Assembly: GCF_947495455.1 (NCBI RefSeq)
Contig: NZ_CANLZC010000037.1
Span: 1 to 46,072 of the forward strand
Direction: 5' to 3'
DNA: 46,072 nucleotides
Origin: an uncultured Shewanella sp.
GTDB taxonomy: Bacteria > Pseudomonadota > Gammaproteobacteria > Enterobacterales > Shewanellaceae
Made by a program: the position numbers and the translations under genes. Below the pieces are notes generated by a model, which saw only the letters and a list, made by a program, of their open reading frames with translations, ran no database searches and was not told where the DNA came from. This document shows positions 36,458-43,354 of this stretch, piece after piece (position 1 is the first letter of the stretch; every line of letters begins with the position of its first letter).

Positions 36458-36964
36458 TCACTTTTGCATACACTCAGGGAGCACTTCAAGATCAAACCGA
36501 TTTAAGTTCAACCGTATAAGCTTAAGCTCATTTTCAGTATGATTTTTTGTGGGATATCGAGCCGTAAAACCACGCAAGCTGTTCTCTGATAACCATGTTA
36601 AATGGCCTCCAATGTCGGCATAAAACCATAAACCATGGCTATCTCCGATCCGCAAATAAGGGGCTTGATATCGAATAACTGGCCCTAACAGCTGTACCGA
36701 GTTTGACATCACCTTGACAATCGAAAATTCCTCAGGATATTTATCATAAGGTTCAATCTCAAAACTCACTTTGGAGGCTAATCCTAATACCTGTACTTTG
36801 TTAGCCATAGCCTCTCTTTCTATATCCATCACCGCAAACAATGCGCTATCTGGAAAGCGATATGTCAGCTTAGGTGCACAATCGGCCTCATAAGTTATTT
36901 TGCTACAGCCACTCATCAAAAGGGCCACTAACAATAGCAATGCTGCCTTTATATTTATCTGCAT
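36458..36964 (-). CDS. Small lipoprotein, tandem paralogue
   Basis: A 168-residue lipoprotein (lipobox LLMSGC, Cys20) of unknown function, clearly related to the next gene downstream over its whole length. It is preceded by AAAGGTAG about 5 bases before the ATG. Together the two form a tandem duplication that has diverged mainly in the central third. The gap to the downstream copy is 57 bp, so they are probably co-transcribed. Confidence 0.82.
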   Translation of the reverse strand: MQINIKAALLLLVALLMSGCSKITYEADCAPKLTYRFPDSALFAVMDIEREAMANKVQVLGLASKVSFEIEPYDKYPEEFSIVKVMSNSVQLLGPVIRYQAPYLRIGDSHGLWFYADIGGHLTWLSENSLRGFTARYPTKNHTENELKLIRLNLNRFDLEVLPECMQK

Positions 36965-37022
36965 CTCACTACCTTTAATTCCGCTTATTTTTTGTATTAA
37001 AATATATGGCCATGAGGTCAGG

Positions 37023-38138
37023 TTAATTTTCCGTGCAAGTTAAAGTCACTTTGAACTTAGCTATCTTTTTTTTGGTATTATCTGCAAGCAGTTTTAAATA
37101 ACCATTATTATCATAACTATAATTATCTATCGTGAAAGTGTGATCTTCACTGGGCCCGATGCGAATACGCGCTTGCTCCTCACCAGCAAGAGAATATGAA
37201 AAATCAAATTTGTTTTTAAATTGTGTATGTTCAACATGCAAAGCAAGTTTGACATTCTCACCTAGTATTAAGCCTGTTTTTGTAAACCAACGTGCCGTCA
37301 CTGTACCATTGAAAATCTTTGGCTCAGTAATAAAACAGCCTGAAACCGGTTCGACTCCACCACCATCTAAGACGCAATCCATACTATCTGCGTTCATGGT
37401 CTGCTGATTTAAAAAGCTTTGATTACCAATATACCGATTAAAACGCGCTTTTGAGTCTAAATGATGGGCCACTATTTTGGCATAGGCATCTTCACCCGCA
37501 GCGGTTGCCGACAAACACGCATAACCTTTTAACATCTCAACAAAATGACGACGTTTATCTAAATCATCGGTATCTAATAAAAACTTTCGAGTATAAAATG
37601 AGACATGCTCTAAATAGCCCTTCTCATTTCCGTTTGGAAAAAGTTTGGCTATTTCAACCGCAACATCATCGCGAATGCCATCATTATTCGTATCAATATT
37701 TCCTATGGTACCGTCATCAGGCGCCTCATAAATAATAACGCCATAACGCTGACCATTATTTTGCACAAGTAAGTCTTCCCAGCCATCACCCAGTATCAAC
37801 TTAAAATCTTCTTTAGAATCGCCAGAAAAATAGCCATACTTCAATTGATATTCACTCTCAATGAGAGACACATCCATTAAATCACTAACAGTAAGTTCGG
37901 TAATTGTCCAACTGCCTTTATCACCTTCAAGCTTAAGTAATTTGTTGTCATGTGCTGCCGATAATTGCACATATAAACTCCCCTCTTCATCTTGATAGAC
38001 TATCGACGGTTTTAAATGAATTGATGGAATAAAAAAAAGCATATCCCCCGAAATAATGGGTATCCAAGCCGTACTCCCATAAGCCAATAAGGGCAATTGT
38101 GAACTCCCAAGCAATAGCACTGACAGCATATATTTCAT
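37023..38138 (-). CDS. Exported protein with a calcium-binding-like loop, function unknown
   Basis: An exported protein of 371 residues from this ATG (ATG 38177 is an alternative that lengthens the basic leader). The signal peptide is MKYMLSVLLLGSSQLPLLAYG. The loop DTNNDGIRDDV fits the DxDxDG EF-hand/dockerin-like calcium pattern. A middle region of about 100 residues is helical (LFPNGNEKGYLEHVSFYTRKFL) and the C-terminal ~110 residues are beta-rich and end with a Cys (VTLTCTEN), resembling in style the C-terminal beta-rich region of the hydrolase in this cluster. It is the first gene of the leftward cluster. I recognise no named family. Confidence 0.7.
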   Translation of the reverse strand: MKYMLSVLLLGSSQLPLLAYGSTAWIPIISGDMLFFIPSIHLKPSIVYQDEEGSLYVQLSAAHDNKLLKLEGDKGSWTITELTVSDLMDVSLIESEYQLKYGYFSGDSKEDFKLILGDGWEDLLVQNNGQRYGVIIYEAPDDGTIGNIDTNNDGIRDDVAVEIAKLFPNGNEKGYLEHVSFYTRKFLLDTDDLDKRRHFVEMLKGYACLSATAAGEDAYAKIVAHHLDSKARFNRYIGNQSFLNQQTMNADSMDCVLDGGGVEPVSGCFITEPKIFNGTVTARWFTKTGLILGENVKLALHVEHTQFKNKFDFSYSLAGEEQARIRIGPSEDHTFTIDNYSYDNNGYLKLLADNTKKKIAKFKVTLTCTEN

Positions 38139-38364
38139 CACTATTTTTCTAACGAACCACCTAAGCAATATTCTCATTATTACGTTACTTACCCAGCACA
38201 AAAAAACACTATAAAAACAAGGGTGCGGATACTAAAACAAAATAAACCATTTTGATACACTTAATTACAAACATTAACCATTAAACTTAACTAAATTCCA
38301 TCATAAGTATATTAAATATACTTTTTAGCTAAACTTATGAAAAATAATTACACTTAATGTCACA

Positions 38365-38811
38365 ATGAAAATAGCCCTTTCCAGTGATGAACATGCGCCC
38401 CTTGTGGACTTTATCTCCAGCTACTTGAAAAACCAAGGACATGAAATAAGCTATTTTGGTCCACGAGAGGGAGAAAAAGCGGCCAATTGGCCTGATGTGA
38501 CCCAAAAAGCCGCCACACAAGTCACCAATAAGCAGGTCGATTATGGCATTTGTTTATGCTGGACAGGCACGGGGGCCAGCATTGCCGCCAATAAAGTCAA
38601 AGGAGTCCGTGCAGCCTTATGTCATGATAGCGAAACAGCAAAAGGGGCTCGCCTTTGGAACCATGCTAATGTACTTGCTCTAAGCATTCGAAGCACTTCC
38701 ATTCCCCTTGCTAAAGAAATATTACAAGCATGGTTTAATACACCTGTGAGTGATGATCATTGGAATAAAGCACAAATCGCGGCAATCGATACAATGGAAA
38801 AACATTTTTGA
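38365..38811 (+). CDS. RpiB/LacAB-family sugar-phosphate isomerase
   Basis: A 148-residue member of the RpiB/LacA/LacB family, which interconverts ribose-5-phosphate and ribulose-5-phosphate, or a related aldose/ketose phosphate. The motifs are MKIALSSDEHAP (catalytic-site Asp/His), YGICLCWTGTGASIAANKVKGVRAALCHD with active-site Cys65 and the phosphate-binding GTGAS loop, and NHANVLALS. The usual RpiB form is CGTGIG; here it is CWTGTG, so the substrate may not be ribose-5-phosphate. The start has no obvious ribosome binding site. It is a single gene divergent from the exported-protein cluster. Confidence 0.88.
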   Translation: MKIALSSDEHAPLVDFISSYLKNQGHEISYFGPREGEKAANWPDVTQKAATQVTNKQVDYGICLCWTGTGASIAANKVKGVRAALCHDSETAKGARLWNHANVLALSIRSTSIPLAKEILQAWFNTPVSDDHWNKAQIAAIDTMEKHF

Positions 38812-39150
38812 TCTACGCTTCATAAACCAATCCCTTTTCCAGCAGAATAATGGGAAAGCCCCCAATTAAGGTTAACCCCTTCACATCTTTGCATCATGAC
38901 TCAAACCTTTAATCATGCTCAATCAGTGCTCAACACAGTTAAAACACTGCACACTTGTTAACCAATAATATGTCGCAATGATTTAATGTTGCCATTTAAA
39001 GAAGCTGACTTACACTTTTATGTTGAAGCATTGTAATTAAGAGCAATAAAGCAACAATAAAGTGCACTGCATCATTTGAATTGGTTATTGCTTACGTTAA
39101 CATGCCCTCGACTTTTCTTAAGTCGCATCATTAAAAATAGGTAAACGGCC
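38812..39150. other. Intergenic region between the isomerase and phosphate genes
   Basis: A 339-bp gap. A weak hairpin with one G-T pair near 38840-38864 (CTTTTCC / GGGAAAG) could end the isomerase transcript. I see no PhoB-box direct repeats and no clear promoter for the phosphate pair. Confidence 0.45.
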
Positions 39151-39831
39151 ATGCCAATCAACTCTATTTTAAACGTGTTTGCAAAATCGCCCATTGAGCC
39201 CCTTCAAGAGCACATCAATACCGTTCATGAATGCGCTTGTTTTTTGACTCCCTTTTTTAACGCTGTTATCTCCAATGACTGGAACTATGCTTCAAAAGTG
39301 AGAGAACAAATTCATTTAACCGAGAAGAAAGCGGATAGGTTAAAACGTAGAATACGTTTAACATTACCCAGTGGATTATTCTTGCCTGTTGAACGAAGCG
39401 ATCTACTCGAACTCCTCATTCAACAAGATAGAATAGCCAATACAGCGAAAGACATTGCAGGTCGAGTGCTCGGCCGTCAACTCGTCTTTCCCAGCTCGAT
39501 TCATTCCCCTTTCTTATCTTATCTTGATCGCAGCTTAGATGCCGTCACTATGGCAAAAGAGGCCATCAATGAACTTGAGGATCTCCTTGAAACGGGATTT
39601 ACTGGTCGAGAGGTCAATCTTGTCGAAAAAATGATTAGAAAAATCGATGGTATTGAAGAAGACACTGACACATTGCAAGTGACTATTTGCAAGCAACTGT
39701 TTGACATTGAAGAAACACTTAACCCTATCGATGCCATGTTGTTATATAAGATCATTGAATGGGTAGGTGATTTAGCCGATTTCGCTGAAAACGTCGGTGC
39801 ACGACTCGAACTCATGTTAGCACGAGTTTAA
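39151..39831 (+). CDS. DUF47 / PhoU-like protein associated with Pit transport
   Basis: A 226-residue cytoplasmic all-helical protein of the TIGR00153/DUF47 family, distantly related to PhoU. It starts MPINSILNVFAKSPIEPLQEHI and contains the helical signatures EKKADRLKRRIRLTLPSGLFLPVERSDLLELL and IRKIDGIEEDTDTLQ, with many conserved acidic residues that bind metals in relatives. It lies 23 bp before the Pit gene and almost certainly forms an operon with it; such proteins regulate the partner permease. AGG about 9 bases before the ATG is the only binding site seen. Confidence 0.92.
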   Translation: MPINSILNVFAKSPIEPLQEHINTVHECACFLTPFFNAVISNDWNYASKVREQIHLTEKKADRLKRRIRLTLPSGLFLPVERSDLLELLIQQDRIANTAKDIAGRVLGRQLVFPSSIHSPFLSYLDRSLDAVTMAKEAINELEDLLETGFTGREVNLVEKMIRKIDGIEEDTDTLQVTICKQLFDIEETLNPIDAMLLYKIIEWVGDLADFAENVGARLELMLARV

Positions 39832-39854
39832 TCAAATTTTATTGGAGCTGGAAT

Positions 39855-41123
39855 ATGCTTGATGTTTTTATAACAAATGGTCCATGGTTAATTGCCGCTG
39901 CGGCTATTTTTGGTTTCTTCATGGCATGGGGAATAGGCGCAAACGATGTTGCCAATGCCATGGGGACCTCTGTGGGCTCAAAAGCGATCACCATAAAACA
40001 AGCCATTATCATTGCTATGATTTTTGAATTTGCGGGATCCTATTTAGCGGGAGGCGAAGTGACCAATACCATTCGAAGCGGTATTATCAATCCCCACTAC
40101 TTTATCAATATTCCTCAATATCTGGTTTATGGCATGCTGGCCTCTTTATTAGCAGCAGGGACTTGGTTAGTCTTAGCTTCAGCCTTAGGTTGGCCAGTGT
40201 CCACAACCCACTCTATTGTCGGCGCCATCATAGGTTTTGCTTCTTTTGGCGTGAGTCCTGATGCCGTCGAATGGGGGAAAATCAGCGGTATTGTGGGATC
40301 TTGGATCATTACTCCAGCTATTTCGGGTACATTGGCTTATCTTTTGTTTCAAAGTGTTCAAAAACTCATCTTTGATACTCGCGATCCCTTGAGAAATGCT
40401 AAACGTTTCGTTCCCTATTACATGGGGCTAGCGGCTTTTGTGCTCTCACTTGTCACCTTAAAAAAAGGCTTATCGCACATAGGGCTCAATATGACGAATG
40501 TCGAGTCCTATACTATTGCTTTCGCGATTGCGGTTTTAGTCAGTATTCTAGGCATGCTGATTATTAGCAGGTTGAAACTGGATCCTAAAGCCGATAAAGA
40601 CAGCCACTTTGCTAATGTTGAACGGGTTTTTGCCATATTAATGATCATGACCGCCTGTTGTATGGCCTTTGCTCACGGCTCAAATGATGTCGCCAATGCT
40701 ATTGGCCCTTTAGCAGCCATAGTCTCCATTGTAAATAGTGGCGGCGTGATTGCCAGCCAATCCCCATTAGTCTGGTGGATTTTACCTTTAGGTGGTTTAG
40801 GTATAGTGCTAGGACTGGCTATTTTTGGTCAAAGAGTCATGAAAACCATTGGCTCACATATCACTCATCTCACACCCAGTCGAGGTTTTGCCGCTGAGTT
40901 ATCCGCCGCTTCAACCGTTGTCATCGCCTCTGGTACTGGGTTGCCTATCTCAACCACTCAAACCTTAGTTGGCGCCGTATTAGGCGTCGGTATGGCAAGA
41001 GGCATTGCGGCAATCAATATGGGCGTCGTGCGTAATATTGTGATATCTTGGATAGTGACCTTACCCGCTGGTGCCGCATTGTCCATTGTCTTTTTCTATA
41101 TTATTAAAGCTATCTTTAATTAA
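39855..41123 (+). CDS. pit: Pit-family inorganic phosphate permease
   Basis: A 422-residue inner-membrane permease of the Pit/PiT family, importing metal-phosphate or phosphate with protons. Two inverted half-repeats carry the signatures GANDVANAMGTSVGSKA and GSNDVANAIGPLAA, plus GWPVSTTHSIVGAIIG and GLPISTTQTLVGAVLGVG. About ten hydrophobic helices are visible. It is shorter than Escherichia coli PitA (499) and matches the form that pairs with a DUF47 protein. GGAGCTGG lies about 6 bases before the ATG. A terminator follows. Confidence 0.94.
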   Translation: MLDVFITNGPWLIAAAAIFGFFMAWGIGANDVANAMGTSVGSKAITIKQAIIIAMIFEFAGSYLAGGEVTNTIRSGIINPHYFINIPQYLVYGMLASLLAAGTWLVLASALGWPVSTTHSIVGAIIGFASFGVSPDAVEWGKISGIVGSWIITPAISGTLAYLLFQSVQKLIFDTRDPLRNAKRFVPYYMGLAAFVLSLVTLKKGLSHIGLNMTNVESYTIAFAIAVLVSILGMLIISRLKLDPKADKDSHFANVERVFAILMIMTACCMAFAHGSNDVANAIGPLAAIVSIVNSGGVIASQSPLVWWILPLGGLGIVLGLAIFGQRVMKTIGSHITHLTPSRGFAAELSAASTVVIASGTGLPISTTQTLVGAVLGVGMARGIAAINMGVVRNIVISWIVTLPAGAALSIVFFYIIKAIFN

Positions 41124-41958
41124 CTCGAACTCGCAAAAATTAACTTAGTTAAATAATCGCTACTGATAGAATAAGCCAGCTATAATAATGCTGGCTATTG
41201 CTCCCTTTATCACCTTCCTTTTGAGAAAATCACTCTCTATGACTTCTCATTCAGTGTTCATTTATTGTCCACACCAGATAAGAATTCACTAATAATCTAA
41301 ATAAAAACAACAGGTCAGACCGCATTTAACAACAAATAAGAAACAATTACAAAACAAATAAAAAACATAAAGATCAATTTAAAAGCATATATAAATCATA
41401 CAATTAAAAATAACACGCAAATATTTCACACTTTTAGAGCGCAAGTTTTACTTTAGTCTCATTTTTTTCCTTATTCCCTCCCAACAAGCGTTAATAAAAG
41501 GTTAATTATTCACATTGTTACTCTCATTTTTTATTAGCCATTAAAACGGATTGCAGGTATAAAATAATTAGGAAAACAATGGAGTCATAAAAAGGATCGT
41601 TTTTATCAATGAAAGTTTTTGTTCCCATTGCTATAAAAATTGCTATAAAAAGTGTATTCCTATTTTTTGTAAATACTTAAATACAACACTTACATAAAAA
41701 ACTTAAATAAAAGACTTAATAAAAGAATAGAAGGAGTTTTAAACTAACTGAAATAATATTAAATACATCCAATAATAATAAAGATAATAATTAAACATAA
41801 TTATATTCTAATAATAGGATTTATCTTATTGATGTTAGTGTCACTATTAAAATAAAAATGAGAAAAATTAAATTAATTAATTTTATTAAACATAAAAAAT
41901 AATATTTATCGCTTCAACTATTACCCTGACTTTGTATGATTAAAAAGGAAATATAACA
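41124..41958. other. Very AT-rich 835-bp leader before the toxin-like genes
   Basis: There is no gene. From about 41280 the composition is strikingly AT-rich with long A/T runs, unlike the flanking genes. It contains a perfect 12-bp tandem duplication ATTGCTATAAAA (41627-41638, 41639-41650) and degenerate ACTTAAATAAAA-like repeats around 41675-41730. A promoter-like TTCAAC-16-TATGAT lies immediately before the first toxin gene. Such composition is typical of H-NS-silenced, horizontally acquired loci. Confidence 0.65.
41174..41196 (+). terminator. Probable terminator after pit
   Basis: A 7-bp stem AGCCAGC (41174-41180) / GCTGGCT (41190-41196) with a 9-base A/T loop lies about 50 bp past the stop codon. 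The following sequence is ATTGCTCCCTTT, with only a weak T-run. Confidence 0.5.
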
Positions 41959-43185
41959 ATGAAAAAAATGACTCAAAAAATAATCAAATCTGCTTTTGCA
42001 CTTTCTTTAATCAGTGCCAGTGCCAGTGTCATGACATCAGTCTATGCCACAACTATCGATCCCATTGATTATGACACAGTGACTGGCACTAATGGCCAAT
42101 TTATTGATTTAGAGTCTGATGCCTTTTTGCTTAAACAAGATGAGTGGTATACCATTCAAGCTTATGTAGAAGAAGCAATGCGCCTTCCGATTACGGAAGC
42201 ATCCATGATTAATGCCTTTGCGATTCCCAGTAACGTGGAATTCACCACTTTTCAGCCCTTATTGGAAGAGTACGTTTCAGTTAACGCTACAGCCGATAAT
42301 TGGAACCGCACACTCTACCCAAACATTGTTAGTTTAGCCCTTGAACTAAGCAACTACGCTGATATTCATGCCATGTTTATGCAGCCCTTACTCGATAGCT
42401 TAGTGACAATGAAAACCGCTGCAATGTCCGGTGATTTAGTCACAGCAGAAACACAGCGCGCCGTTTCCATTTCATTGCTCAATATTCTCAAATCATACGC
42501 TGTCACTCGAGAAGCAGATACCGCAAAAGCCGAGGTCGATTTACTTAATTTTGCCGCCGATATCGCCTTACAAAGCGGTCAACTTGACACCCTTAGAACT
42601 ACCCATGCAGAGTACTTGCTCGATGATGGCAGTGATTTAAAAACACAGATTGCTGAAATTCAAGCCAGAGTCAATCAACTCAATGCCGAATATGATAAAT
42701 ACGTTACCATAGCCGCCACAACTGTGACTTACGCTTGGGTTCCTGTTTACGGCATTCTTGCCGCAGCCCCCGTAGCAGGCATTTATGGCGATAAAGCAGA
42801 GAAAGCACGCAAAGAAAGGAATCAATTAAAGGCTGACATTAAAGAGCTACAAGCGCAATTAACCTATAGAGAAAATATCTACGTCTCTTATCAAAAGTCT
42901 TACACTAGCATCATTGGAATGGAAGATAAAATTCGTGCCGCAATCCCTCATGTCAATAAATTGAAGGGCCACTGGCAAGGGATCAATGCCGATTTCGACG
43001 TCATGCTAGAACATATCGCATCAACAGAAGGTGAAGATGGGCTAGACAATGCGTTAGCATTAGTCGCCAGTATCACAGCCTCACTAACGGTTAGCCAAAT
43101 TCAAACTGAATGGCAAGAAATCTCCGCTAAAGCAATGGAATTTGCTCAAAATGCCTACATTATCGTCGAAGATGAAGCCTTGTAA
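41959..43185 (+). CDS. Exported XaxA-like alpha-helical pore-forming toxin component (candidate)
   Basis: A 408-residue protein with a signal peptide (residues about 1-31, cut near VYA-TT). The remainder is almost wholly helical. A first long helical bundle covers about 55-235, followed by coiled coil (IAEIQARVNQLNAEYDKY), one conserved-looking hydrophobic segment (249-277, AATTVTYAWVPVYGILAAAPVAG) and a second coiled coil rich in Lys/Arg/Glu (KAEKARKERNQLKADIKELQ). This order of bundle, coiled coil, hydrophobic foot, coiled coil and length (about 400) fits the XaxA/Hbl/Nhe alpha-pore-forming toxin class, in which two or more components assemble. XaxA itself usually lacks a signal peptide, so this is either a secreted variant or a related family. 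AAGGA lies about 10 bases upstream. The assignment rests on pattern, not on a database match. Confidence 0.7.
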   Translation: MKKMTQKIIKSAFALSLISASASVMTSVYATTIDPIDYDTVTGTNGQFIDLESDAFLLKQDEWYTIQAYVEEAMRLPITEASMINAFAIPSNVEFTTFQPLLEEYVSVNATADNWNRTLYPNIVSLALELSNYADIHAMFMQPLLDSLVTMKTAAMSGDLVTAETQRAVSISLLNILKSYAVTREADTAKAEVDLLNFAADIALQSGQLDTLRTTHAEYLLDDGSDLKTQIAEIQARVNQLNAEYDKYVTIAATTVTYAWVPVYGILAAAPVAGIYGDKAEKARKERNQLKADIKELQAQLTYRENIYVSYQKSYTSIIGMEDKIRAAIPHVNKLKGHWQGINADFDVMLEHIASTEGEDGLDNALALVASITASLTVSQIQTEWQEISAKAMEFAQNAYIIVEDEAL

Positions 43186-43218
43186 TTTAGTCAAGGCCTA
43201 TTAATTTAGATTATTTCA

Positions 43219-43260
43219 AATGCCGTATTTAAACATATATGTTCATTTAAATACGGCATT
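43219..43260. other. Long perfect hairpin between the two toxin-like genes
   Basis: A 15-bp perfect inverted repeat (AATGCCGTATTTAAA, 43219-43233; TTTAAATACGGCATT, 43246-43260) encloses a 12-base loop. There is no T-run after it on either strand, so it is not a standard terminator. It may protect the upstream mRNA from 3' decay or partly block read-through, giving the two components different levels. Confidence 0.75.
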
Positions 43261-43354
43261 ATAACATCAAATAATGATGCTCTTAAAAAGTCACCTTAAG
43301 TAAAAAATTAATTTACAACCAAAAATACATCAAGCCATATTGAAAGGAATGTCT

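Noticed and set aside
38812..39150. PhoB boxes upstream of the DUF47-Pit pair
   Set aside because: I found no CTGTCAT-type direct repeats with the correct spacing.
43219..43260. Classical rho-independent terminator between the toxin-like genes
   Set aside because: No T-run follows the stem on either strand.
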